Assembly: GCF_036855935.1 (NCBI RefSeq)
Contig: NZ_JASPFK010000001.1
Coordinates: 1,275,501 to 1,339,500, forward strand
Direction: 5' to 3'
Length of the DNA stretch: 64,000 bases
Source of the DNA: Sphingomonas sp. LR60
GTDB lineage: Bacteria > Pseudomonadota > Alphaproteobacteria > Sphingomonadales > Sphingomonadaceae
Shown in pieces: positions 38,335-47,381 of this stretch. Position numbers and translations under genes: made by a program. Below the pieces are notes generated by a model that worked only from the letters and a program-made list of their open reading frames with translations, searched no databases and was not told the DNA's origin. Every line of letters begins with the position of its first letter. Position 1 is the stretch's first letter.

Positions 38335-39864
38335 GTGAGCGCAAAAGCGTCGCCAACGGAAATCGGCATCGACGAGGCGCGGCGGCGTTCCCGCAAGGGG
38401 CCGCTTCTTCTGTTGATGCGGCGCGCGCTGATGCTGCTGATCACGCTTCTGTCGACGGTAACGGTGGCGCGCCTCGTGGCGCCCCGGGAATATGGTCTTG
38501 CCAATATGGCAACGGTCATCCTCGCGTTCGGGCAGGTGTTCCGCGACTTCGGCATGACCAATGCGGTCATGCGCAAGGAGCAGATCGACCGCGACGAGCT
38601 GTCGTTCATCTTCTGGTTCAACGTCGCCGCGACGTTGCTGATCTCCGCCATCATCGTCGTCTCAGCCCCGGCGATCAGCGATTTCTATAAAGAGCCGGCG
38701 GTGCTGTGGGTCATCGAATTCTCGGTGATCGGCTTCGTCGCTTCAGGGGTGGCGCTACAGCACGTCGCGCTGCTCAACCGCGAATTTCGCTTCGGCGTCG
38801 TCGCCGCGGTCGACATCTTCGCGCTGCTGATCGGTTTCATCACGACGCTGACGCTGGCGTTCATCCGGCACGACGTCTGGGCGATCGTGACCGGCACCGT
38901 CGTCCAGAGTGTCGTCGGATCGAGCCTGTTCCTCTTCATCTCGAAGTGGCGCCCCGACAGGCCGAAGCGTCCCGAGAACCTTGGTGACCTGCTGAAGTTC
39001 GGCGCCAACACCTCGATCTTCTCGATCTCGGTGTTCCTGTCGGGCAACGTATCGGTGGTGGCCATCGGCCATTATCTTGGGTCGGCGCTGCTCGGGCAGT
39101 TCAATCGTGCGCAAACTTTGTTTGCGTTGCCGAGCACCAACCTCGTCCAGCCGATCTCGCAGGCGACGATCCCGCTGCTGCGGCGGTTGCGGTCGCAGCC
39201 CGAAGAATATCGCGCGACCTACGTCGGCCTCGTGCGAAATCTGTGCGCGATCCTGACCCCGGCGGCAGTGATCCTCGCCTTTGGCGGACCGAGCATCGCC
39301 ATCTGGCTGCTCGGACCCAAGTGGGTGATCGCGGGCAAGATCCTGGCGGCGCTTGCACCGGCGCTTGCCGGCGTTGGGCTCGGCTATGCGATCGCCGACC
39401 TTTTCATCACGCAGGATCGCTCGGCAGAGATGCGGACGCTCGGGCTGTTCGAAATGGTGATCCGCGTCGGGGCGGTGCTGTTCGGCGTGCAATTCGGCGT
39501 GATCGGCGTCGCGATCGCCTTCTCGACCGCGACGCTGGCCGTGGTGCTGCTGCGGCTGTTTGTGGCAGGGCGTCGCGGACCGGTGACGGCAGCGGATCAG
39601 CTTCGCGCCGTGATCCCCAGCATACCTTTGTTCGTGGGCGCGTTGGTCGGCTGCGTCGCGGTCATGCTGCTCACTCGCGACAAGAACCTTTCGGCGACGA
39701 TCCTGTCGCTCATCTACATCGCGGCCGGCAGCGCCGGCACCGTGGCGGTCGGTTGTTGTTTTGCAGGGTCGCGCCAGTCGCTGCTCGATCTGGCGCGCGT
39801 GTTCGGGCTGGCGCGAGCGGCTGGCGCGCTGACGAAGCGATTTCGGCCGAAGTCGGCCGCGTAG
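38335..39864 (+). CDS. Oligosaccharide flippase (Wzx/MOP superfamily)
   Basis: A 509-residue membrane protein that moves lipid-linked repeat units across the inner membrane. About twelve to fourteen hydrophobic segments are spread over the length, for example LMLLITLLSTVTVARLVAP, FIFWFNVAATLLISAIIVVS and LFVGALVGCVAVML. PREYGLANMATVILAFGQVFRDFGMTNAV matches the family's first two helices. GTG 38335 is chosen for GGAGG six bases upstream and because the first helix follows at a normal distance. It opens the rightward arm of the cluster, 84 bases before the pyruvyl transferase. Confidence 0.88.
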   Translation: MSAKASPTEIGIDEARRRSRKGPLLLLMRRALMLLITLLSTVTVARLVAPREYGLANMATVILAFGQVFRDFGMTNAVMRKEQIDRDELSFIFWFNVAATLLISAIIVVSAPAISDFYKEPAVLWVIEFSVIGFVASGVALQHVALLNREFRFGVVAAVDIFALLIGFITTLTLAFIRHDVWAIVTGTVVQSVVGSSLFLFISKWRPDRPKRPENLGDLLKFGANTSIFSISVFLSGNVSVVAIGHYLGSALLGQFNRAQTLFALPSTNLVQPISQATIPLLRRLRSQPEEYRATYVGLVRNLCAILTPAAVILAFGGPSIAIWLLGPKWVIAGKILAALAPALAGVGLGYAIADLFITQDRSAEMRTLGLFEMVIRVGAVLFGVQFGVIGVAIAFSTATLAVVLLRLFVAGRRGPVTAADQLRAVIPSIPLFVGALVGCVAVMLLTRDKNLSATILSLIYIAAGSAGTVAVGCCFAGSRQSLLDLARVFGLARAAGALTKRFRPKSAA

Positions 39865-39948
39865 TGGATTCTATGACAAATACTTTCCCCGAAGATCGAT
39901 CCGGCGCGGCGACGCGTGCGGGCGCTTCCTTCTTATTAAAGGCTGCAC

Positions 39949-41010
39949 ATGCGTACCCTCTATTACCGCGACAGCACCGGAAACTTCGGTGACGATCTAA
40001 ACGAGTGGTTGTGGGACAAAGCGTGGCCCGAAAAGCCGCGCGAGGAGACGAACGACAATCTGGTGCTCGTCGGCATCGGAACGATCTTCGGGCTCCATCC
40101 GCCGCCCGCCGATGCCGAGAAGATCGTGATCGGCACCGGGGTCGGCTATGATCCGATCCCGCCGCTCGACGACAAATGGCATATCCTTGCGGTGCGCGGC
40201 CCACTGAGCGCGCGTGCGCTGGGTATCGATCCGGCACTGGCGCAGACCGACGGCGCCGCGCTACTGCGCGCGTTGCCGCAATATGGCAAGCCGGCCGGGG
40301 AGCGGACCGGTGGGATCGTCTTCATGCCGCATCTCTCCGCCCGGCTGGGCAAGTGGGAAGCGGTGTGCAAGCGCGCGGGCATCGAATTCCTGAACCCGCA
40401 GTGGGATAGCCACTTGTTGCTGAGCCGCATCGAGCAGGCCGACCTGGTTCTGGCCGACGCGATGCACGCCGCGATCTGCGCCGATGCGCTGCGGGTGCCG
40501 TGGGTGCCGTGTGTGACCTCCGCCGAGATCAGCAGCTTCAAGTGGACCGACTGGAGTTCCAGCGTCGGGCTGCCGTATCGGCCCAACTTCCTGCCGTTCA
40601 GCAGCGTGCTGGAATATGCGCGCGATCGGATCGTCCGTCGGTTTGGGAAGCCACACTGCCTAGACGAGCAGTTGCTGGCCGAGATCGGCGACGATCGCGA
40701 GCGAATGCAGCAGGTGTTGCTCGACAATTTCGCGAAGAACTTCTCGCCCGAACATCTGCAAACCGCGCACCAGAAGCGTCGGTACAAGCGCGCGATGAAC
40801 GTCATCAAGTTCATGCGCAAGTCGCGGCTCGAGCTGCTGTGGAGCCCGATCGACGCGATCATGGTCGCACGCGCGGCCAAGGCGCTCAAGGCGCTGACGA
40901 ACCGCCCAAGCTATCTGAGCGAGGACAAGGACCTCGACCGCGCGGTCGCCGGTCTCAAGGACGCGCTGCGCCGCGCATCCGACCTGGCGCGGCGGCTGAC
41001 GCACGGCTGA
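39949..41010 (+). CDS. Polysaccharide pyruvyl transferase family protein
   Basis: A 353-residue member of the family that adds a pyruvate ketal from phosphoenolpyruvate to a sugar of an exopolysaccharide, giving it negative charge. The start YYRDSTGNFGDDLNEWLW is the family's opening motif (NxGDxL). LVLVGIGTIFG, GTGVGYDP, AVRGPLSARALGI and ADAMHAAICADALRVPWV follow in the expected order, the last with the conserved His. It acts in the cytosol on lipid-linked intermediates. It lies after the flippase and converges on the EpsL-like gene. Confidence 0.88.
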   Translation: MRTLYYRDSTGNFGDDLNEWLWDKAWPEKPREETNDNLVLVGIGTIFGLHPPPADAEKIVIGTGVGYDPIPPLDDKWHILAVRGPLSARALGIDPALAQTDGAALLRALPQYGKPAGERTGGIVFMPHLSARLGKWEAVCKRAGIEFLNPQWDSHLLLSRIEQADLVLADAMHAAICADALRVPWVPCVTSAEISSFKWTDWSSSVGLPYRPNFLPFSSVLEYARDRIVRRFGKPHCLDEQLLAEIGDDRERMQQVLLDNFAKNFSPEHLQTAHQKRRYKRAMNVIKFMRKSRLELLWSPIDAIMVARAAKALKALTNRPSYLSEDKDLDRAVAGLKDALRRASDLARRLTHG

Positions 41011-41297
41011 CGTGGTCGCGCTTCGGCTCCTGCCTCGTGCCGTCCGGTCAGGCGGTTCGGGGCAGATAACCGAATCTTCACCGCGCTGGTCCTAGTCCCG
41101 GCGGCGGTGGAGGTGTCGATGTGGCATGAATGGCAGCTTGTACCGCGACCGGGCAGCACGCGGGCATTGGTGATCGTCGATCATCAAGCGCGCCGGCCAA
41201 CTATCGCCGGCCGGCATTCGCAAGGTGGGATCACGGTGGCCGCGATGTCGAGCAACGGCAATCGGCGGCTGTAAGGAAGCCATCGATGAACGGGTCT

Positions 41298-42533
41298 TCA
41301 GTAGCTCAACTTCCGCGAAAGCGACAGCGTCACAGCATCTGAAGCAAAGCGAAACTGGCTGAGCGTCGCCGACCGGCCGATGTGATCATAGGCGACTTGG
41401 ACGACGAAGCGCGAGCCGGTGACCAGCGAGACGTTCGCATTGAACCGGGTGGTATTTTCCACACGGGCGAAGTTGAGCGGATCGTTGGCTTGCAGATCGT
41501 AGCGGAAGTTGCGGCGCACGCGATTGAGGCGACTGCCGACGTTCAACCGACCGAGCACGACCGCGGTGGCCGACACGCCATAGCTCGTGACCTCCACGCC
41601 GTTGGAAAACAGCCCATTTTCGGTCGAGAACGCACGGCGGAAGGCGGGCGTGACGAAGACGGTCGGCAACGGCGACCATTCGATCGCCGCGTCGGCCGTG
41701 ACGCCTTTGAAGTCCGCGTTCAACACTGATCGATCGTTGTGCCACGTATAACCGACGCTGCTGGTGATCTTCGTCAGCGCGGTCGGCGCATAGAGCAGAT
41801 GCGAGACGATCGAGTTCTCGACGAACTCGGGTCTGTAGCGCAAGAAGCCGTCGCCGAGCCGAACCTGACTGTCGGTGAAGGTCGTTGTTTGAAGTCGCGC
41901 GACCTCCAGCGTGATGCTGTTGCCGGTTGGAGAGAAATAGCCCAGTCCGCCGCCGTAGCCGAGACGAGCGTTGTCGTTTCGTTGCAGCGTGTCGTCTGCG
42001 GCGCGGCTGCGCGTGTAGTTCAACCGACCGACCGCGCGAATGTCGCCAAGTACGTTACGCGACGCATCGGTGGTCAGGCGAGTAAAGGATTGCAGGACGT
42101 TGCGCACCGCGCGACTGTCTTCGAAGGCGACCGGTCGCAGGCGATGCTCCGCGTACAACGTCACACCAGTTCGCGGGGCGGCGTAATCGACCTGCGACGA
42201 TCCCCCATATTGGAAGCGATTGAGCGTCGAATTGTAGGCATATAGCGACTGGCCTAGGCTGCCCGTCAACTCGGCAGACAGATCGCCGCGTTTGTCGCTG
42301 CCACTTGCTTCGATGCCGATGAAGTTGAACAAATCAGCACCCTCGTGGGGGTAGGTCTTGGCGACCGAATCCGGCACGCGGTAGATATTCGTGTCGGCGC
42401 GGCTGGAAGCGTCGACCGTCACCTCATATTGCTGCGCCCGCGCGATGCCGGGCACCAGCAGCGAAAGGACGGCGGCGGTCGTGCCGATCGCCAGCGGGGT
42501 GCGACGTGCTGTCGCTGCGGCGTTATTTGGCAT
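41298..42533 (-). CDS. epsL: EpsL-like outer-membrane beta-barrel protein
   Basis: A 411-residue protein with a signal peptide (ending GIARAQ) and otherwise short alternating hydrophobic/polar strands typical of a beta barrel, ending LSLSRKLSY. The pattern VTVDASSRADTNIYR near the start and GLGYFSPTGNSITLEVA in the middle match outer-membrane proteins of Eps clusters that are linked with exosortase systems. ATG 42533 overlaps the end of the upstream glycosyltransferase by 11 bases, so the two are co-translated. It may form or stabilise the exit path of the polymer. The family call rests on context as well as sequence. Confidence 0.75.
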   Translation of the reverse strand: MPNNAAATARRTPLAIGTTAAVLSLLVPGIARAQQYEVTVDASSRADTNIYRVPDSVAKTYPHEGADLFNFIGIEASGSDKRGDLSAELTGSLGQSLYAYNSTLNRFQYGGSSQVDYAAPRTGVTLYAEHRLRPVAFEDSRAVRNVLQSFTRLTTDASRNVLGDIRAVGRLNYTRSRAADDTLQRNDNARLGYGGGLGYFSPTGNSITLEVARLQTTTFTDSQVRLGDGFLRYRPEFVENSIVSHLLYAPTALTKITSSVGYTWHNDRSVLNADFKGVTADAAIEWSPLPTVFVTPAFRRAFSTENGLFSNGVEVTSYGVSATAVVLGRLNVGSRLNRVRRNFRYDLQANDPLNFARVENTTRFNANVSLVTGSRFVVQVAYDHIGRSATLSQFRFASDAVTLSLSRKLSY

Positions 42534-43674
42534 GGGCGGCCTCGGGAAAGGTTTCGGCGAAGCAGCGCTTCCAGGTGAAGGTCGACGCCCGCTCACGCAC
42601 CAGCGCGCCCTGGGTCGAACTCAATGCGGCGTCTGAACCATAGGAGGCGACCTGTGCCGCGAAACGGTCGACGTCGTCGGCGGGCACGACGGCGCCGGTA
42701 TCGCCCAGCACCTCGGGAATACCGCCGACCGCCGTCGTGATCGACGGGCAACCCTGCGCACCCGCTTCGATCAGCACCAGCCCGAAGCCTTCGATCTTGC
42801 CGGGCAGTTCGCGCGCGAACAACAGATGCGCGGCGGCGCGCTGGTAGAGCAATTTGATGTCGGAGATCGACAGCCGGCCGGGAAGCAGCGTTCGTACCCG
42901 ACGCTCAGCGGCTTCCGCTACGATCGCGCGCTCATAAGCCTCGTCTTCGGTGCGTCCGACGACGACATAGACCGGATCGGCGAGACCATATTGATCGCGC
43001 GCGCGCGCCAGAGCCTGGATCGTCTCGACCTGACCCTTGCGCGCCTCGAGCCGGCCGACGCTGCAGAACACCGGCGCGTCGGCGGGCAGATCGGCGAGTT
43101 CGGGATGCTCGAACGCGTCCCGTTCCGCGGGATCGAACCATTGCCGGTCGACCCCCAGATAGGTGATCGCTTCGTGCTTCGGCGTGCCGAGTTGAGCGCG
43201 GAAGATGTCGCCGGTCGCGCGCGAATTGTACGCGACGAGGTCGGCGCCGAGATACGCCTTCTGGATCAGCTTGAAGAGGATCGATCCCGGCTTGAACTTG
43301 GCCGCCTCGCTGCCGTGCACCATCACCCGATAGGCGCGGCGATGCAGCGGCTGGAGGAGCTTGAGCAGCAGGACGGTGCGAACGTCCGCGGCCAGCAGCA
43401 ACGTGTCGGCGGGCGCGCCACGCACCAAACGCAGCACCTGCAGGATCGCGGCGGGCGGGATCTTGTGGTGACGCAGGACGAGGTGATGCCGGACACCCGC
43501 CGGCAGCTCACCGGGGATGCCTTCGTAGCGCGGCGCGATGACGCTGACCGCCGCGCCGGCATCGACACCGGCGCGCGCCATCTCACCCGCATAAGTGCCG
43601 ATGCCACCGGGGAACGGCGGATATTCGCAGGTCACGATCATGACCGGCGGCGATGCGGCACCGTGGCGCGTCAA
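42523..43674 (-). CDS. Glycosyltransferase family 4
   Basis: A 383-residue GT-B-fold transferase. MIVTCEYPPFPGGIGTYAGEM is the N-terminal acceptor-domain loop. The donor domain begins at VFCSVGRLEARKGQVETI and has the EGFGLVLIEAGAQGCPSI segment with the conserved Glu residues. TTG 43674 is favoured as start because GGGAG lies seven bases upstream and it overlaps the preceding stop. ATG 43641 is the alternative and lacks a ribosome site. It is in a tight minus-strand run with a GT2 gene before it and epsL after it. Confidence 0.88.
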   Translation of the reverse strand: MTRHGAASPPVMIVTCEYPPFPGGIGTYAGEMARAGVDAGAAVSVIAPRYEGIPGELPAGVRHHLVLRHHKIPPAAILQVLRLVRGAPADTLLLAADVRTVLLLKLLQPLHRRAYRVMVHGSEAAKFKPGSILFKLIQKAYLGADLVAYNSRATGDIFRAQLGTPKHEAITYLGVDRQWFDPAERDAFEHPELADLPADAPVFCSVGRLEARKGQVETIQALARARDQYGLADPVYVVVGRTEDEAYERAIVAEAAERRVRTLLPGRLSISDIKLLYQRAAAHLLFARELPGKIEGFGLVLIEAGAQGCPSITTAVGGIPEVLGDTGAVVPADDVDRFAAQVASYGSDAALSSTQGALVRERASTFTWKRCFAETFPEAAHAK

Positions 43675-44645
43675 CTTGCGACTCCCATAGCCATCTGGCG
43701 TTCCCGTCCTCGCGATCCCAACATCTTCATAGCGAGCTTGGGGAAAAACCGTACCGCGATCAACGACGTCCATGCCCGTCGATTGAGCGGATGCGTACGT
43801 ACCGCAAACGACAGCAGCCCCAGCGCACCGTCCACGTCGTTCATCAGGAAACGATGGTTGCCGAGCTTGCGCGCGCGTTCGCTCAGGCGTTTCGGAACGA
43901 GGGTGAGCAGAGCGGGCGTGTCCGCCGCCGCCTTGAGCGCGACGAAGGCATGATGTGCCATCAGGTCCTTGCGACCACCGGTGATGCTGGTGTTGCGGTT
44001 GCGCTTGTAGAGCAGCGGCGCATCGACCAGCGCGAAGCGAGTGACGCGCGCGATCCGAAGGTAGAAATCGGTATCCTCGAAAATCCGCACCGCGGCATCG
44101 AACCCGCCGCACGCGTCATAGGCGCTGCGGCGGATCACCGTCGTGGACGGGATGATCGGCGGATCGTTGAGGAAATATTGCCGGATCAGGTCCGGCGCGC
44201 CGGTGATGTCGATGACGCCCGCCCGGCGTGCGCTGTCGATCGCGCCATCGGCAAACGTGAAATAGTCCGAATAGACCATTCCGATCGCCGGATCGGCGAA
44301 GACGGGCATCTCGCGCTCGAGCTTGTCCGCGCTCCACAAATCGTCACCGTCGAGGATTGCGAGGAACGGCGCGTCGGTCCGGCCGATCGCCAGCCGGCGC
44401 TGCCCCGGCAGGCCGACGCCGCCGGTGCCATAGATGATCGTGATGCGATCGTCCCATGCCTCGATGTCGCGCAGCACGGCGACCGTCTCCGGTGCAGAGC
44501 CGTCATCGGCGATGACGATCTGGTCGATCAGGTCGGCGCGCGATTGGTCGAGGACACTGCGCACGGCGTCGCCGATGTACGGCCCCTCGTTATAGCAGGT
44601 CATAATGACCGCCACGTGCGGCAGGGGTTCGTTGCTCGCCGTCAT
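43671..44645 (-). CDS. Glycosyltransferase family 2
   Basis: A 324-residue GT-A transferase. VAVIMTCYNEGPYIGDAVRS opens the nucleotide-sugar domain. IADDGSAPET, QRRLAIGRTDAPFLAILDGDD with the metal-binding DGDD, and GGFDAAVRIFEDTDFYLRIA (the ED catalytic pair) follow. Donor sugar unknown. It follows GH16b and is coupled to the GT4 gene by a TTGA overlap. Confidence 0.9.
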   Translation of the reverse strand: MTASNEPLPHVAVIMTCYNEGPYIGDAVRSVLDQSRADLIDQIVIADDGSAPETVAVLRDIEAWDDRITIIYGTGGVGLPGQRRLAIGRTDAPFLAILDGDDLWSADKLEREMPVFADPAIGMVYSDYFTFADGAIDSARRAGVIDITGAPDLIRQYFLNDPPIIPSTTVIRRSAYDACGGFDAAVRIFEDTDFYLRIARVTRFALVDAPLLYKRNRNTSITGGRKDLMAHHAFVALKAAADTPALLTLVPKRLSERARKLGNHRFLMNDVDGALGLLSFAVRTHPLNRRAWTSLIAVRFFPKLAMKMLGSRGRERQMAMGVAS

Positions 44646-44703
44646 ATCAGTCGTTCCATGAGTCAGGAGAGGCGAGATCGCAGCAGGGACGCACGATCAC
44701 CGT

Positions 44704-45642
44704 CTAGCGCCATACACGTACGTAGTCGGCGAGCAGCGTCTGCGGGAGCGTCACGGACTTTTCCTTACCGTTGATGGTAAGGCTCACCAGGTAATAGAAG
44801 GGATCTTCGAAGAAGTTGGCGGGGAGGGTGGCCCGCGCGACTTCCTGCCGATCGACGTAGATCACCGCCACCTGCGGTTGCCCAGGAGGACCGCGACGAC
44901 GGAGGTCGACACCGTAATCGTGCCATTGCCCGTCGGAGAGCGCAGGCACCTTGCTATAGCCGCCGACCCCGCGTTGATCGGGCCGGCGCGGCCAAAGGTG
45001 GGTCGCGTGGTGATGGCCGTTCTTGTCGCGGATGCCGTAATATTCGAGGACATCCAGCTCGCTGTGCCCGCGCTTGAGCGGATCGTCACGCGTGAGCAGC
45101 CAGAACGCCGCCCATGTGCCCTCCGCGACGGGCAGGCGCAAACGCGCCTCCCAATAGCAGCCGGCGCAGGTGAAACCGTTGCGACCCGGATCGACCGGAG
45201 CGCCGCGTGCCGCCTGATCGATGCTCAGAGACTGGACGTTGCCGCCGCGTATGTCGTCGCCGGATTGATAAGCGGTCAATGCGAGATAGCCGTCGCGGAA
45301 CGCATACGACTGGCCACCGGCCGGATCGAACTTGGCGCGACCGTAATTGGCATGTTGCTTGGCCCATAGCGTCGGACCGTCGAGGCTCAGCGGGCGATTG
45401 AAGTCTTCGGCATAGACGAGCCGGCTTCGCCCGAGATCGAGCGGAGTGCCGCGGTTGCTTTCGCTCCAACGCTGCGGCTTGCCCGGCGGTGACGGGGGAG
45501 GCGGCATGGGGCCACGGGCTTGCGCGTCGGCAGGCAGCGTCGATTGCGCCACCGCCCCGCCGGCCGTGCACAGCAGGCCGAGGACGGCGAGCGCCCGCGT
45601 CACACCTCGCAATGCACGTCCAGCCACAGTGTCTCCGCTCAT
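44704..45642 (-). CDS. GH16-family hydrolase inside the exopolysaccharide cluster, exported
   Basis: A 312-residue GH16 jelly roll with a cleaved signal peptide (ending GGAVAQ) in place of the lipobox of its paralogue at 28578. The catalytic ExDxxE motif is ELDVLE (Glu195, Asp197, Glu200), preceded by TWAAFWLLTRDD. The two share long stretches such as FTCAGCYWEARLRLP. ATG 45642 starts just before the hydrophobic core. An ATG 14 codons earlier would delay the signal. Its place among glycosyltransferases suggests it trims or releases the cell's own polymer. Confidence 0.85.
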   Translation of the reverse strand: MSGDTVAGRALRGVTRALAVLGLLCTAGGAVAQSTLPADAQARGPMPPPPSPPGKPQRWSESNRGTPLDLGRSRLVYAEDFNRPLSLDGPTLWAKQHANYGRAKFDPAGGQSYAFRDGYLALTAYQSGDDIRGGNVQSLSIDQAARGAPVDPGRNGFTCAGCYWEARLRLPVAEGTWAAFWLLTRDDPLKRGHSELDVLEYYGIRDKNGHHHATHLWPRRPDQRGVGGYSKVPALSDGQWHDYGVDLRRRGPPGQPQVAVIYVDRQEVARATLPANFFEDPFYYLVSLTINGKEKSVTLPQTLLADYVRVWR

Positions 45643-45704
45643 TACGCCCACGGTTTCAATGCACCTACTCTCGACCCCGGCCAAAATCTAGGCTGAGGCC
45701 CGGT

Positions 45705-45735
45705 CCGATCCGGGACGCGACGCGCACCGGATCGG
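45705..45735 (-). terminator. Hairpin after the GT4 gene
   Basis: CCGATCCGG (45705-45713) pairs perfectly with CCGGATCGG (45727-45735) eight bases past the stop of the glycosyltransferase at 45744. It has no T-run. Confidence 0.55.
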
Positions 45736-45743
45736 GCAACGAC

Positions 45744-46991
45744 CTAAGCGGCCAGCGAGCTTTTGTCGGTCTGCCGCGCTTCGCCCTTCACGCGCATCCG
45801 TGCGCGCACTTCGGGACGTGCGAACGTTTCGGCGTAGGCGGTGTCGAGTTGCTCGAACATCGACTTGAACGACCATTCGCTGACCGACATCCTGCCCGCG
45901 GCGGCGGTGAAGTCCGACAGTCGCTGCTGGTCGCGGACGAGCGCGACGCATTCCCTGGCGACGGCGGCGGCGCTCGGGTCGCGGACGATGACGCCGTTTA
46001 CCTGGTCGGTGACGATCTCGTCGATGCCGGGCACGAAGCTGACGACGGCGGGGCGGCCGCCGCCCATGCTCTGCACGATGACGCGCGGCAATCCCTCACG
46101 CAGCGATGCCAGTGTGCAGACGTCGGCGAGCGCGATGAGCTTCTCGGGATCGCTGCGGTGGCCGAGCAATCGCACGCGATCCGCGACGTTAAGGCTTTCG
46201 ACCAGCGCGGCGACATTCGCAGCCTCCGGACCATTGCCGGCGAGCAGCAAGCGGATGTTCTCGCCCGGCTTCACCATCTCCACAAAGGCGCGGATGAATT
46301 CGTCGTGCCGCTTGCGCGCTTCCAGCGCCGCGAGCATCAGGATGACCTTCGGCTTCTCGCCGCCTTCAGGCACGCCGACGATTTCGCGCCAATCGTCCGG
46401 CCAGCTCGCGCCGGGGAAGCGATCGATTTCCATCCCGGAGCGAACGACCGAATGCGCGCGGCGCATTCCGACGCGCGCATCGCGATAGGCCTGATGCGTG
46501 CCATGGCTGACGTGGATGAAATGATCCGTGATCGGGGCGACCGCATGTTCGGCGAGCAGGTAGGTGACCTTCTCGGCCACGCCGACGTTGCTGAAGGGGA
46601 GGATGTGGACGCCGTGCACGATCGCGGGCACGCCGGCGCGGCGCGCGGCGAGGCGCCCGAGGATCCCGGCCTTGCTGGTGTGGGTGTGGACGATGTCCGC
46701 GCTCAGCTCCACGAACATCTTCGTCAGCTTCTTGTACGCCGCCATGTCGTCCTTGATCGAGACGTGGCGAACAAGCTCTGGCAGCAGATGGACCTGAACG
46801 GCGGTGTTTTTCGCGCGATAGAAGTCGACGTCCGAATCGCGACCGCAGATGAGGTGAACGACGTGGCCGGATCTCAGCTGATGGAGGCACGAGCCCCAGG
46901 TATTCTCTTCCGCTCCGCCGGTCAGCATGCGCGTTTGCACGTGCACGATGACCAAGGACTTGCCCGCGGGGCGTTGTTCGAGATCTGACAT
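45744..46991 (-). CDS. Glycosyltransferase family 4
   Basis: A 415-residue GT-B transferase of the WecB/PimA-like GT4 group. The acceptor domain begins VIVHVQTRMLTGGAEENTW and contains DIVHTHTSKAGILGRLAARR. The donor domain has VILMLAALEARKRHDEFIRA, LLLAGNGPE and SLREGLPRVIVQSMGGGRP, the ExxPxxxxE-like donor site. TSKAGILGRLAAR is typical of transferases that start or extend at a lipid-linked sugar. ATG 46991 has GGGGAC upstream. It is the first gene of the leftward arm, after the control region at 46992-47381. Confidence 0.9.
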   Translation of the reverse strand: MSDLEQRPAGKSLVIVHVQTRMLTGGAEENTWGSCLHQLRSGHVVHLICGRDSDVDFYRAKNTAVQVHLLPELVRHVSIKDDMAAYKKLTKMFVELSADIVHTHTSKAGILGRLAARRAGVPAIVHGVHILPFSNVGVAEKVTYLLAEHAVAPITDHFIHVSHGTHQAYRDARVGMRRAHSVVRSGMEIDRFPGASWPDDWREIVGVPEGGEKPKVILMLAALEARKRHDEFIRAFVEMVKPGENIRLLLAGNGPEAANVAALVESLNVADRVRLLGHRSDPEKLIALADVCTLASLREGLPRVIVQSMGGGRPAVVSFVPGIDEIVTDQVNGVIVRDPSAAAVARECVALVRDQQRLSDFTAAAGRMSVSEWSFKSMFEQLDTAYAETFARPEVRARMRVKGEARQTDKSSLAA

Positions 46992-47285
46992 AAAGGTCCC
47001 CTGAGGCTTGCTATAGTGGAAGCATCGATAGAGCCGACGCGTGTAATGCGCGTTGCGCAGCCGGAAGGTTCATTCTTGAACTCTTCGGACGATTCGATGT
47101 CACGCTATCAAAGCGCGTGGGCCCGCTGTAGCGCCAATGATCGCATCGGCGCAAAATTCCGGCGTTCGGCCTCGGTGGTGACGGAGTTACACGATCGTGC
47201 AGGTCGTGGTGCCGAGCCGATCCCGCTCTATGCCGGCCTACGCCGATCTTATGTTCTTGTCGGCCACTCATGAAAGTTCGCCCCA

Positions 47286-47322
47286 GTTTTCGACCTCGGA
47301 AGACCGAGGGCCGAAAACTGAA
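47286..47322. terminator. Long hairpin downstream of the PEP-CTERM gene
   Basis: AGTTTTCG and CCTCGG pair with CCGAGG and CGAAAACT around AAGA, giving about 14 pairs with one small internal bulge. It lies about 60 bases past the PEP-CTERM stop. Confidence 0.65.
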
Positions 47323-47358
47323 GCGAACATTTCGTAACGTGCACGAAAGGCAGTATCA

Positions 47359-47379
47359 ATTCAGGCAAAGCGCCTGAAT
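47359..47379 (-). terminator. Terminator hairpin directly after the PEP-CTERM stop
   Basis: ATTCAGGC (47359-47366) pairs perfectly with GCCTGAAT (47372-47379) around five bases. It begins two bases after the TAA stop. With the second hairpin it forms a tandem stop for this probably strongly expressed gene. Confidence 0.7.
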
Positions 47380-47381
47380 GA

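Larger units (their letters stand above)
46992..47381. other. Gene-free stretch with two strong hairpins
   Basis: 390 bases between the PEP-CTERM gene and the GT4 gene. Two terminator-like hairpins occupy 47286-47379. The rest is the likely promoter region of the GT4-led operon. Open frames on both strands here look non-coding. Confidence 0.6.

Noticed and set aside
47011..47273. Open frames on both strands in the gap before the GT4 gene
   Set aside because: They overlap each other, have no convincing ribosome site and show no recognisable domain.
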